Origin: Rhodothermus profundi
Lineage (GTDB): Bacteria; Bacteroidota; Rhodothermia; Rhodothermales; Rhodothermaceae
Direction of reading: 5' to 3'
DNA: 64,000 bases
Assembly: GCF_900142415.1 (NCBI RefSeq)
Contig: NZ_FRAU01000003.1
Coordinates: 273,492-337,491, forward strand
Shown here: positions 17,520 through 26,669 of the stretch, in pieces
Layout: each line of letters begins with the position of its first letter
How positions within the stretch are numbered: position 1 is the stretch's first letter
The notes under the pieces: model-generated
The model's database searches: none
Seen by the model: the letters and a program-made list of their open reading frames with translations, nothing else
What the model was told of the DNA's origin: nothing
Translations under genes and position numbers: made by a program

Positions 17520-19502
17520 ATGCGTCCTTGCGTCCTGATCCTGCTGCTTTTGCCAATGCCTGTCGCTGCCCAGCGCATTGCCCCCGACACGCTTTCGTCC
17601 CTCGCCCTGGTGGAAGCAGCTCTGGAAGGGATAACGCTCGAGCCTGCCGCACTGGAAGCGCTCGTCACCTGGCTGGAAGAACGCCGACGGGATCCTCTGA
17701 ACCTAAACACCGCTTCAGCGGCCGAGCTTTCGCAGCTACCAGGTCTTTCTCCCCAGCTAGCCCGCCAGATTGTGCGACATCGCCGGCGCCATGGTCCCTT
17801 CACCAGACTCTCAGATCTGCTGCTTGTGGAAGGATTTTCAGCAAGCTTGCTACATCGCCTGCGTCCGTTTGTAACCGTCCGCCCTGAGCAGAACAAGCCT
17901 ACTGTCTCAGGGTATGTGCTTCAGCGCCTGGACTACCTGCCTCATCAAACAGATAAGGCCTATCCGGGCCTCCCGGTCCGTCTGCAAACGCGCCTTCGGT
18001 TACGCTACGGCCATCTGGAAACCGCGCTTACGCTGGAAAATGACCCGGGAGAGCCGTTTCGCTGGGATCCGGCTACCCACACCTACGGCTTCGATCATCT
18101 CGCCGGCTTTGTGGCCTGGCGCTCAGCTGGCCGCCTACGGCAACTTATCGCTGGTGACTTCAGCGCGCGTTTTGGCTCCGGACTGACGCTCTGGTCGCTA
18201 CCCACCATCGACAGCTATCAGGCCGCTGTCGATGCCCCGCTCCGTCAGGGATCAGGCCTCATGCCCTACAGCGGCACAGACGAAAACCGCTACTTCCGGG
18301 GCCTGGCCCTGACGCTGGCGCCTACTTCCACCCTGATGCTTTCTCTTTTTGTTTCGCGCCGGCGACTGGATGCCCGTCTTGACACCCTGGCAGCTTCCCA
18401 GCAGACCGGCGTGGTTAGCCTCCCCACCACGGGTTTGCATCGGACACCTGCCGAACAACGCCGTAAAGGGATGCTGCGCAACAGCACGCTGGGTGGGGCA
18501 TTGACCGTTGAACATGCCTATGGCCAGGTAGGCCTGGTCGGTTACATTGTTCATTTTGCTCCCCCACTCCAACGGTCCCCCCTTCTTCATAACCGCCATG
18601 CCTGGCGCGGCCGCACCGCCCGTACGCTGGGGTTTTTCAGCCAGTTTCACCTTGGACAAGCCCTGCTTAGCGCTGAAATTGGCGGTACGCCTGGCCGCCC
18701 CCCGGGCGTAGTAGGAGCGTTATCCGGTCCGTTAGGCCGCTCTGCCCGAGGCACCCTGGCCTGTCGCTATCTTCCCACCCGCTTCTTCAGCCCGTATGGA
18801 GATCCCTTCGACACGCGCAGCGGTGCCCCTGCCGGAGAAATCGGTTGCTATGCGGGACTGGAGCTCGCGCCAGCGCCAGGATGGCAACTCTCGGCCGCCT
18901 TCGATCAATATCAATTATCCTGGCCTCGATATGGACAATTCTGGCCAACCACCGGCCGCATCCACTGGCTACGTCTTACGGTTTATCCCCGCCCCTGGCT
19001 GAAGACGTACCTGCAGTTTCGCTATGACCTTGCAGCATATCGCACAGAAGTGCCAGGGCCGGCTGTCGCTACCTTCAAGGCCACTGCCCCCGAACACTAC
19101 CTTTCCCTCCGCTGGCATGGCACCTACACCTTTAGTCCCATGCTACACCTTGAAAGCCGCCTCGAATACGCCCACCGCCTGCGCGCGACCAGCCGCTCCA
19201 CTGGCTGGCTGTTTTATCAAGGATTGCGCTGGCGCCCCTCCTCCTGGCTTCAGGTGGACGTCCGCCTGACGGCTTTTAGCAGTGCGCCATCGCTCCTCCT
19301 GTATGTTCCCGAACCGGGATTGCGCTACAGCATGTCCCTGGCAGCGCTACGTGGCCAGGGCCAGCGCGCTCTGCTTCGCTTGCAACTTAGACCGCTTTCG
19401 CATCTGTTGCTGCAACTTCGTCATACCAAAATTATGGTAGAAACTATGGGTTGGAACATACAATCCACCTGGCAATTTCTTTTGCTGTGGCAGATAGGTT
19501 AA
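17520..19502 (+). CDS. Exported helix-hairpin-helix protein with C-terminal beta-barrel
   Basis: A 660-residue protein. A signal peptide ends at PVAAQ. Residues ~58-122 form two ComEA-like helix-hairpin-helix units (LNLNTASAAELSQLPGLSP, then a second, FTRLSDLLLVEGFS). The rest, from ~128, is alternating aromatic and polar beta-strands with no cytoplasmic domain, fitting a large outer-membrane barrel. Such HhH-barrel proteins are common in Bacteroidota but lack a settled function. ComEA's HhH binds DNA during uptake, so a periplasmic DNA-binding role is possible but only inferred. The PorV-like gene lies just upstream. Confidence 0.82.
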   Translation: MRPCVLILLLLPMPVAAQRIAPDTLSSLALVEAALEGITLEPAALEALVTWLEERRRDPLNLNTASAAELSQLPGLSPQLARQIVRHRRRHGPFTRLSDLLLVEGFSASLLHRLRPFVTVRPEQNKPTVSGYVLQRLDYLPHQTDKAYPGLPVRLQTRLRLRYGHLETALTLENDPGEPFRWDPATHTYGFDHLAGFVAWRSAGRLRQLIAGDFSARFGSGLTLWSLPTIDSYQAAVDAPLRQGSGLMPYSGTDENRYFRGLALTLAPTSTLMLSLFVSRRRLDARLDTLAASQQTGVVSLPTTGLHRTPAEQRRKGMLRNSTLGGALTVEHAYGQVGLVGYIVHFAPPLQRSPLLHNRHAWRGRTARTLGFFSQFHLGQALLSAEIGGTPGRPPGVVGALSGPLGRSARGTLACRYLPTRFFSPYGDPFDTRSGAPAGEIGCYAGLELAPAPGWQLSAAFDQYQLSWPRYGQFWPTTGRIHWLRLTVYPRPWLKTYLQFRYDLAAYRTEVPGPAVATFKATAPEHYLSLRWHGTYTFSPMLHLESRLEYAHRLRATSRSTGWLFYQGLRWRPSSWLQVDVRLTAFSSAPSLLLYVPEPGLRYSMSLAALRGQGQRALLRLQLRPLSHLLLQLRHTKIMVETMGWNIQSTWQFLLLWQIG

Positions 19503-19563
19503 GTGCCGCTCTGAGCTGTCGATTCTTCCTTACGTAACCGGTCACACGAACCGGACACGGATT

Positions 19564-19950
19564 ATGCCTGAATCTTCTAAGCCACGGCTGCTAGCCGTCG
19601 AAGACAATCCGGAAACCCGGTTGCTGCTGCGCTATTTTCTGCAGGAGCACTTCGATCTGCTGCTGGCCGCTACCTTTGACGAAGCGCTGGAGCTTGCTCG
19701 TCAGGAGCACGCAGAAGTGCTGTTACTCGACATCAATTTAGGCGAAGCGCGCACGGGCATTGACCTGCTGCATGAACTTCGCGAACGCCTTTCTTATAGC
19801 AACACGCCCGCCATTGCCTTTACCGCGTACGCTCGCCCAGAAGATCGAGAACGTTTTTTACAAGAAGGATTTGACGAATACCTGACCAAACCTTTTACCC
19901 GCCAGCAACTGCTCCGGGCTATCGAATCGGCCCGGACTCGCCGTTCCTGA
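19564..19950 (+). CDS. Single-domain response regulator
   Basis: CheY-like receiver of 128 residues with no output domain. The acidic pair Glu13/Asp14 (VEDN), phospho-acceptor Asp56 (LLLDINLG), Thr87 (AFTAYA) and Lys109 (YLTKPF) are all present, so it should be phosphorylated. It signals through partners not visible here. Its nearest kinase in the window is the one at 8648-9985, but they are 10 kb apart. It stands alone between the HhH-barrel and CusF-SCO1 genes. Confidence 0.94.
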   Translation: MPESSKPRLLAVEDNPETRLLLRYFLQEHFDLLLAATFDEALELARQEHAEVLLLDINLGEARTGIDLLHELRERLSYSNTPAIAFTAYARPEDRERFLQEGFDEYLTKPFTRQQLLRAIESARTRRS

Positions 19951-20028
19951 GTTTTTTGCGAAAGCCGATCCAGCCTCTCCCTTCCGACGTATCTGGGAGA
20001 GGATACAAAACTGAGCGGCATTTACCCT

Positions 20029-20865
20029 ATGGTTCGGTCGTCTCCGTTTCTCCTTCTGTTGTTGCTCTGGACAGGCTGCCACCCTTCCCGAACCTATGAA
20101 GTGCGGGGGCGCGTCGTTGGCTTTAGCGATGATCCGCACACGCTCTTCATTCAGCATGAAGCGATTCCGGGCTACATGCCAGCTATGACCATGCCCTTCC
20201 GCACCCCCGACACAGCGGCTGTGGCGCAACTGTCGCCTGGAGACCTGGTTCAGTTCACTTTTCACGTCACGCGCGACAGCTCATGGATCACGGATATCCG
20301 CCGCCTACCTCCTGATGCGCAGCTAGCGCTGGATGCAGGTCCACGCCCTACCCTCCATGGCCTTCCCCTGCTGCAGGAAGGCGACCAGCTTCCCAATGTT
20401 ACCCTGCTGACCCAGGATAGTCTGTTGTTACATACAGCCGAACTGCGAGGCCGCGTCGTAGTGCTCACATTTATTTACACGCGCTGTCCGGTACCTGACT
20501 TCTGTCCCCTCATGTCCCGTCATTTCCAGCAACTTCAGCAGCCGCTCAAAGCGCGCTTTGGCGACCGCACCCGTCTTCTGACAATTAGCTTTGATCCGGC
20601 TTACGATACGCCCACTGTTTTGCGCCGGTATGCCCGGCAGTACACCGACGACACCCATCACTGGATTTTTGCGACGGGCGACTCCACTACCATTTACCAA
20701 CTGGCCACCCAATTTGGCGTGCATTATGAAGCCGCCTCCGGTGAAATCATCCATAACCTGACGACAGCCCTGGTGGGGCCCGACGGCCGCATCGCTCGCA
20801 TCTGGCGAGGCAACCGCTGGCAACCGGAGGAGGTCCTGCACGCAGTAGCACGCCTGCTGGAGTAA
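20029..20865 (+). CDS. CusF-like/SCO1 fusion lipoprotein
   Basis: Periplasmic copper handling, probably delivery to a cytochrome oxidase CuA site. A lipoprotein signal ends at WTGC (Cys17). Residues ~23-93 resemble CusF (His43, Met53, Met55 in the PAMTMPF motif), which binds Cu(I); the CusF tryptophan is absent and GYMP stands there. Residues ~115-278 are SCO1/SenC: Cys153 and Cys159 (TRCPVPDFCP, the C-x5-C variant) and His242 (IIHN) are the copper ligands. No oxidase gene is adjacent. It may stand as an independent unit, since its 3' end faces the convergent metallopeptidase gene 3 bases away. Confidence 0.9.
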   Translation: MVRSSPFLLLLLLWTGCHPSRTYEVRGRVVGFSDDPHTLFIQHEAIPGYMPAMTMPFRTPDTAAVAQLSPGDLVQFTFHVTRDSSWITDIRRLPPDAQLALDAGPRPTLHGLPLLQEGDQLPNVTLLTQDSLLLHTAELRGRVVVLTFIYTRCPVPDFCPLMSRHFQQLQQPLKARFGDRTRLLTISFDPAYDTPTVLRRYARQYTDDTHHWIFATGDSTTIYQLATQFGVHYEAASGEIIHNLTTALVGPDGRIARIWRGNRWQPEEVLHAVARLLE

Positions 20866-20868
20866 CCT

Positions 20869-23748
20869 TCAACGCCAGACGCGGCGCCACCGTCTGTCTG
20901 ACACGCGGTAGCTCATCCCTACGCGCAGATCTAACCGCAGATGCGAAAAAATGCGAAACTGCGCGCCCAGTCCTCCTCCTAGCGCCCCTATGTTTTTTAC
21001 CGGCTGCCCCTCCTTATCGAAAGCCCGAGCGCCCCGGAATGGCCGAACAGCCTCGGCAAACCCGTACAGATAAAGGGCTTCAATGTACAGGGGTAGCAGT
21101 ACAAACCCGTTGTCCACAAACTTTAACGGTACCAGGGTGAGTATCCCCAGCCGTCCAAAAAGCCCTCGATCCAGGAAAATGTCATCCCATCCTCGGGGCA
21201 GAAAGCGCGTCAGGTCGTAGATGGCGCCACGGTTTTGCCAGAGCAATCCGGCCTCCAGCCGGATTCCCACGTTATAACGGGCCAGTATGGGGACATACCC
21301 ATACAAGCTGGACCAATAGGTTGCTCGCAGCGGAAAGTCTGTGCGGGACAGATCCCAGAGCATACGGGTAGTCCAGCTTAGCCCCTGATTAGGCATAAGA
21401 TCCCGCCAGTTCTGCTGCAGTCGATATGCCAGCGTAACGATTGGCTCCAACGTAGTTCGGGCGTCGTCGGCCAGGGTAGGCTGTCCGGGCCGCGTGTGCC
21501 AGAAGAAGCGCTCATACTCGTAGCGGCTCTGAAGCGTCAGTAGCAGCCAACTGGTGTAAATGTTGGATTCTAACAGTACAGGCAGCGTTGCGCTAAGGGC
21601 TACGCCGCGCCGTTCGCGTCCGACTCGTCGGACTACCGAGCGCCGACGCTGCGGATCGTACAGCCGCACCAGTGCACTGGACGGTAAATCGTACAGGAAC
21701 AGTCCTGGTCGAAACGGCCAGCCGCCATAGGCCAGCCACAGGCTGCCCCAGAGATAGCCCTGTCGGTAAAAACTGTGCAGCCGATAGCTCCAGCGCTGGA
21801 GCGGATCGGCTCCTTCCAGGCCCAGTCCGACGGCCCAACTCAGTCCATCTCCGAACCGATCGTTTCTGACTTCTGGAGGAGCCCAGAGCATATAGACCAG
21901 GCGGGGGCGCCACAGGTAGCGCCAGGCGCGATAAGGATGCGTGGCAGATGCCTGAACGCCATCGCTCTGGGTGGTAGCTACTGCCGGTGCCAGTTCAATA
22001 GGAGCGAGCCAGTCGGCCGGTACCTCTACAGCTCGCTCCGGCTGGAACGGCATGCGCACCAGTTCATAGCGTTCGTGGCGGTAGTGAATGAAGGCCAGCC
22101 AGCGGCTGTCTGGTGAAAGCGCTGCTTCCAGCGCGCCAAAAGGAACGTTTGTGAGCCGAAGCACCCGTCCTGTCTCCACCTCCAGGGCATAGATATTGGG
22201 CACGCTGTCCGGATCGGCCGTAAAAAGCAGCCACCGGCCGTCAGCGCTCCAGCTTAGATCGTAGATCGCACCGGTGCGAAATGCCAGCCAGGGCTGCAAC
22301 CGCAGGCGTCCTTCCGCGTCGCGCTGCGCCCGGAAGATGCCCTGCCGTCCCCAGTAGTGGAGCAAAACGGCCACTTGTCTGCCCCATGGATCAGGTGCCA
22401 GTTGCAGAAAGAACACCCGGTCCATTGCCATCACCGGCTCAATCTGCCCGGATGGCGTGATGCGCACCCATTGGTTATAGAACCCCTGATTCTGGAGCGC
22501 CCAGACCGAACCATCCGGGGCCATAACCGGCGCATAAACCCGCCCCCCATGCGTCAGGCGCTGCACGCGGCCGTTCAGCTCCAGGCGATAGACTTCGGCA
22601 GTCAGCCGGCCTGACAGCAAAGGATCCGGTACGTAGCGAGCTACCAGCAGCGCTTGTCGGTCTGGCGTCAGGGCATAGCGCACGTCTTCTGGCGCGTCGA
22701 AGGTGCGCACCCGCTTCATTCGTCCACTCTCTACATCGAAACGATAATAGCCCGGCCGCTCCTGATAGCCGCGCACATAGGCCACCAACGTGCGAGCGTC
22801 CAGCCAGTAAGGTCGCCGGATGATCAGTCCGCGCTCAGACCGCACCACCTGCATTTCCGTAAAGGGAGCGCGACGAGCCAGCGCAGCCGCTACCTGAGCT
22901 TGCACCTCCTGCCTGAAATGCTGGCCCAGTTCCCACGGGACCTGGCGCGTTCCATACCAGAGGGCCGCGCCAAAACCGAGCAGCGGCATGCGGTGGAACC
23001 AGCGAGTAGTCCGCCAGAGAAAATCTGCGCGTCCCTGGCCAAAGAGATACTGCACCAGATGGCCGCCTCCATTGTAGTGCCGGTCAAACGGCCAGGTATA
23101 CGCAGGCGCCTCCAGCAACTGCGCCAGCCGCCAGGGCCGCCGGGCTGCCATCGCGGCCCGAAACTCCATTGTAAAAAAGGGAAAGCGCAGTCGTCCGGCC
23201 CCACCTGGGATCTGACTTTCGTAATACACCGCCACGCCTTCGGCAAAGCCTGCCGGCGCCCATAAATTAAGCAAGCGGCTCCAGTCCGGTCCGAGCAATC
23301 GCAGCCCCCATCCGATTCCCATTCCCGCATTCACTTCCGCATGGGCTGCATGCACCAGCTCATGCGGAGCGACGGCATGGGGCCAGCTATAAACAGACGG
23401 GGCCACGCGAAGCCCACGCAGCCGACTGACGGTAATTTCCTGCCGATACGGCAGAGCCGATACAAAGCCATTGCCGACGTCCTGATAATCGCTCAGAATC
23501 ACCGGAACGCGAAATGCGTGCTGTACGCCTACGAATGCGCGTACGCTATCGTAATATGCTTCAAGCAGAGCTGCCAGCTCCCGGGCTTCGGATTCACGCC
23601 CCACCTGATAGATCAGCTCAAAATGCGTTTGTGGCAGCACGCGATACTGCACACCTGGCGGCCGATAAACGGCTCCATACCACTGCGCCCGGAGGTTCTC
23701 GGCAAAGCTTCCAAGCAGCAGGACCAGCAGGAGTGCTGTGTGACGCAT
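20869..23748 (-). CDS. Metallopeptidase/beta-propeller/beta-barrel fusion
   Basis: A 959-residue exported protein with three parts. After a signal peptide (cleavage near LRAQ) comes a peptidase-MA-like gluzincin domain, ~30-300: HELVH at 129-133 and Glu170 in GFAEG are the zinc ligands. The middle, ~310-600, is a TolB/PD40 propeller with repeats such as LSWSADGRWLLFTADPD and ALSPDSRWLAFIHY. The last ~340 residues are strand-rich and resemble an outer-membrane barrel. If so, the catalytic and propeller domains would be tethered to the outer membrane; the periplasmic side is likelier. The substrate is unknown. The zinc motif is complete, so activity is plausible. Confidence 0.85.
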   Translation of the reverse strand: MRHTALLLVLLLGSFAENLRAQWYGAVYRPPGVQYRVLPQTHFELIYQVGRESEARELAALLEAYYDSVRAFVGVQHAFRVPVILSDYQDVGNGFVSALPYRQEITVSRLRGLRVAPSVYSWPHAVAPHELVHAAHAEVNAGMGIGWGLRLLGPDWSRLLNLWAPAGFAEGVAVYYESQIPGGAGRLRFPFFTMEFRAAMAARRPWRLAQLLEAPAYTWPFDRHYNGGGHLVQYLFGQGRADFLWRTTRWFHRMPLLGFGAALWYGTRQVPWELGQHFRQEVQAQVAAALARRAPFTEMQVVRSERGLIIRRPYWLDARTLVAYVRGYQERPGYYRFDVESGRMKRVRTFDAPEDVRYALTPDRQALLVARYVPDPLLSGRLTAEVYRLELNGRVQRLTHGGRVYAPVMAPDGSVWALQNQGFYNQWVRITPSGQIEPVMAMDRVFFLQLAPDPWGRQVAVLLHYWGRQGIFRAQRDAEGRLRLQPWLAFRTGAIYDLSWSADGRWLLFTADPDSVPNIYALEVETGRVLRLTNVPFGALEAALSPDSRWLAFIHYRHERYELVRMPFQPERAVEVPADWLAPIELAPAVATTQSDGVQASATHPYRAWRYLWRPRLVYMLWAPPEVRNDRFGDGLSWAVGLGLEGADPLQRWSYRLHSFYRQGYLWGSLWLAYGGWPFRPGLFLYDLPSSALVRLYDPQRRRSVVRRVGRERRGVALSATLPVLLESNIYTSWLLLTLQSRYEYERFFWHTRPGQPTLADDARTTLEPIVTLAYRLQQNWRDLMPNQGLSWTTRMLWDLSRTDFPLRATYWSSLYGYVPILARYNVGIRLEAGLLWQNRGAIYDLTRFLPRGWDDIFLDRGLFGRLGILTLVPLKFVDNGFVLLPLYIEALYLYGFAEAVRPFRGARAFDKEGQPVKNIGALGGGLGAQFRIFSHLRLDLRVGMSYRVSDRRWRRVWR

Positions 23749-23874
23749 GGGACTCCGTTGTGCTTTGGCGAAAAGATACGCACACTTAACATGCGTTGCA
23801 GAATACGCACGCAGAATTGGTTCCAGCCCAGGCGCCTGGATGGACCTTATAGTTTCGAGCCTGCGCTATCTCTG

Positions 23875-25170
23875 TCAGATAAGTCCGAGCAGACGTGGTA
23901 GCCAGAGGGACAGTCCGGGAATGAACGTTACTGCCAGAAGAGCAACGAGCAGGGCAATGTAGAAAGGCAGCAATGGACGTACAACCTGCGTGACAGGTAC
24001 TCCTGCTATGCCACATCCAGCAAATAGCACCGTTCCGACCGGCGGAGTGCACAATCCAATACACAGGTTCACTACCATTAGAATTCCGAAGTGCACGGGA
24101 TCTATCCCCATTTCCATTGCTGTTGGCAACAGAATTGGCGTGAAGATAAGAATGGCCGGCGTCATATCCATAAATGTTCCTACGACTAACAACATTACAT
24201 TGACAAGGAGCAAAAACACAACTGGATTTTGCCCTAAGGCGATTAAAGCTTCTCCTACGGCCTGCGGCACGCGTTCAAGCGCCAGAGCCCAGGACAGGGC
24301 CATACTGGTGGCAATGAGAAGCATGACGACAGCCGTTGTCTTGGCAGAATCTAAAAGCACCTCAACCAGTTCAGAGAGGCGAAGGGCGCGATAGATAACA
24401 GTAGACAGCACCAATGCATAAACGACAGCGATGGCGGCTGCCTCGGTTGCAGTAAAAATACCTGCTACGATGCCGCCGATCACGACAACAATCAATCCCA
24501 GGCTCGGCAGCGCATCCAGAAAGCATCGAAACAGTTCGCGTAGCGGAACGCGCTCGCTTGCCCCGAACCCCTTGATGCGAGCAACCACCCCGGCTACAAT
24601 CATCAGTACCAGGCCCATAAGAATACCGGGCAGATATCCCGCCACAAAAAGCGCAGCTACTGAAAGTCCTCCGGAGGCCAGAGAGTAGACAATCAGCACG
24701 TTTGAGGGGGGAATCACGAGCCCTGTTGTGGCGCTCGACACGTTAACAGCTACGCTATAGCCCGGACTGTAGCCGGACGTCACCATCCGTGGATGCATTA
24801 CACTTCCGATCGCGGCAGCTGATGCAATAGCACTGCCACTGATAGCTCCAAAAAACATGTTAGAAATAATGTTAACAAAGGCAAGCCCGCCAGGCAGGCT
24901 ACTCACGAGCGTTCGGGCCAGCACAATCAGCCGTTGCGTGCTGCCACCTCGCCCCATGAGATTTCCTGCCAGGATAAAAAACGGAATGGCCAGCAGGGTA
25001 AACGAATCGAGTCCGGTGGCCACGCGTTGCGCTATGGCACTAACAGAAGGGGTAAAGTCCATGATGACCAGAAGAAAAAAGAGGGTAGATAGGCCGATGC
25101 AAAATGCTACCGGCACATTAAGCAAAAGCAAGCCCAGAAAAGAGAGAATGAGGACGATTACTTCCATCAT
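23875..25170 (-). CDS. dctM: TRAP transporter large permease
   Basis: Inner-membrane DctM-type subunit of 431 residues with about 12 hydrophobic helices; it uses the sodium gradient to import the acid captured by DctP. Family landmarks: VPVAFCIGLS, FFILAGNLMGRGGS, ISGSAIASAAAIGSVMHPRM, IPPSNVLIVYS and NLCIGLCTPPVGTVLFAG. Its start overlaps the dctQ stop by 4 bases. It ends the alginate locus. Position after the lyase genes argues that the cargo is an unsaturated uronate monomer or small oligomer (inference). Confidence 0.94.
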   Translation of the reverse strand: MMEVIVLILSFLGLLLLNVPVAFCIGLSTLFFLLVIMDFTPSVSAIAQRVATGLDSFTLLAIPFFILAGNLMGRGGSTQRLIVLARTLVSSLPGGLAFVNIISNMFFGAISGSAIASAAAIGSVMHPRMVTSGYSPGYSVAVNVSSATTGLVIPPSNVLIVYSLASGGLSVAALFVAGYLPGILMGLVLMIVAGVVARIKGFGASERVPLRELFRCFLDALPSLGLIVVVIGGIVAGIFTATEAAAIAVVYALVLSTVIYRALRLSELVEVLLDSAKTTAVVMLLIATSMALSWALALERVPQAVGEALIALGQNPVVFLLLVNVMLLVVGTFMDMTPAILIFTPILLPTAMEMGIDPVHFGILMVVNLCIGLCTPPVGTVLFAGCGIAGVPVTQVVRPLLPFYIALLVALLAVTFIPGLSLWLPRLLGLI

Positions 25171-25652
25171 ACATCAACATGCTGTTTTCTATTGTAGTTC
25201 AACATGAATATGATAGCATAAAAAATCAGAAGCAGACCACTTATAGGCAGGACAGCATATATATATCCAATAGGAATACGCAATGCGGCAGACGTCTGAT
25301 GTAGAGCCAGAGTTATATATACCAGTCTAATTCCCCCTATGACCAGGGCGAGCAGCGAAAAAATAATAACAGCAACTCCTTGAATATAAACTGTTACACG
25401 TCGACCGAGTGGCTTCATCATCCGATATAAGAAGTCAATGCCCAGATGGGCTCCTTTCCGATAGGCATAAGCTGCTCCTATCAAGGAAATCCATATAAGC
25501 AGATAGGTAGAAAGTTCTTCGGTAAACGAACTGGGATTGTTCAAAACGAAGCGGGTAAATACCTGCCATGTCACCACCATTACCATGGTGGCCATCAGCA
25601 ATACCAGGGTATACTCGACGATCCGATCAATGCGTGTAGCCAGCCTTTCCAT
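25167..25652 (-). CDS. dctQ: TRAP transporter small permease
   Basis: Four-helix DctQ subunit of 161 residues with family motifs VVTWQVFTRFVLNNPSSFTEE and GAAYAYRKGAHLGIDFL. It pairs with DctM in the membrane. It begins 3 bases after the dctP stop and overlaps dctM by 4 bases, a typical dctPQM cluster. This part of the locus is clearly AT-rich: I count about 35% G+C in 25201-25260, against about 65% in 48241-48300 within addA. Confidence 0.92.
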   Translation of the reverse strand: MERLATRIDRIVEYTLVLLMATMVMVVTWQVFTRFVLNNPSSFTEELSTYLLIWISLIGAAYAYRKGAHLGIDFLYRMMKPLGRRVTVYIQGVAVIIFSLLALVIGGIRLVYITLALHQTSAALRIPIGYIYAVLPISGLLLIFYAIIFMLNYNRKQHVDV

Positions 25653-25655
25653 AGG

Positions 25656-26666
25656 TTACTCCTGCGTAAGGGCTGTAGGCCGGGCAACGGACCGAATCGC
25701 GGCAGCCAGTTCTCCCAGGACGGTGCCCTGAAGTTCTCTATAAAGCGGTGCCACTGCTGCGCGAAACGGTGCTTTATCGGGATGATAGATCGTTACCCCT
25801 GCTTCCTCAAGCGCCTGCAGCGCCGAGGCGGTAGCTTCCTCCCAGAGCTTCCGCTGGTAGGGAACCGACGCAGCTACGGCTAGCTCCACCCATCTTTTTT
25901 GTTCGGCAGAGAGCTGTTCCCAGCGCCACGTCGAAATCAGTAGCACATCAGGGGGCGCGGAATGTTCGTCCAGGGTATAATACTTAGCTACCTCATAGTG
26001 TCTGGTTAGATAAAAGTTAGGCGGATTATTTTCAGCGCCATCAATGACGCCCTGTTGCAGGGCAGTATACACCTCACTGAAGGCAAGCGGCACAGCGCTT
26101 CCTCCCATGATATTAATCGATCGAACAGAAAAATAACTGCGCATTACCCGGATTTTTAATCCCTTAAGATCCTCAGGAGTTTGTATCAGGCGATTTCGCA
26201 CATAAAAAGATCGAAATCCAGCATCATAATAACAGAGTCCACGTATGCGTTTCTTTTCTCCGGCCAGTAAAATGCGCTTCCCTATTGGTCCCTCCAACAC
26301 CCGCCATAGATGATCTGCATCATCAAATAAATAAGGCAGGCTAAAAACACTCATTTCAGGTACAAAATTCTCAAGAACGGCTGAAGAAACTTTTGCCATG
26401 TCAAGTACGCCGAGTTGCAACAGCTCTATGGTTTCACGTTCAACGCCAAGCTGCGCGTTCGGGTAGATCTCAACGCGCATGGTACCTCCGGAGAGTTCTT
26501 CCAGCCGCTCGGCGAAGCGTTCCATGCCCCGGTGCACAGGATGGGTAGGGCCCAGCACGTGAGCAAGGCGCAGCACAATGACCTCCTCACCTGTTCCAGC
26601 ACATCCTATTAGAACAATGCCCACTAAACTTATTGACAAAAGGAAGCGAACGTTTTGCACCAGCAT
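25656..26666 (-). CDS. dctP: TRAP substrate-binding lipoprotein (DctP)
   Basis: Periplasmic solute receptor of 336 residues. The lipoprotein signal ends in VLIGC (Cys22), then VLRLAHVLGPTHPVH and ERFAERLEELSGG, typical of DctP. The conserved carboxylate-binding arginine lies in LKIRVMRS, and QQGVIDGAENNP is the C-terminal family motif. DctP receptors bind organic acids, often uronates. It is 3 bases after the preceding lyase gene on the same strand, which ties uptake to alginate degradation. Confidence 0.94.
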   Translation of the reverse strand: MLVQNVRFLLSISLVGIVLIGCAGTGEEVIVLRLAHVLGPTHPVHRGMERFAERLEELSGGTMRVEIYPNAQLGVERETIELLQLGVLDMAKVSSAVLENFVPEMSVFSLPYLFDDADHLWRVLEGPIGKRILLAGEKKRIRGLCYYDAGFRSFYVRNRLIQTPEDLKGLKIRVMRSYFSVRSINIMGGSAVPLAFSEVYTALQQGVIDGAENNPPNFYLTRHYEVAKYYTLDEHSAPPDVLLISTWRWEQLSAEQKRWVELAVAASVPYQRKLWEEATASALQALEEAGVTIYHPDKAPFRAAVAPLYRELQGTVLGELAAAIRSVARPTALTQE

Positions 26667-26669
26667 ACG

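Noticed and set aside
23828..23839. 12-bp palindrome CCAGGCGCCTGG as a terminator after dctM
   Set aside because: No T-run follows it on the minus strand and the symmetric GC core could arise by chance.
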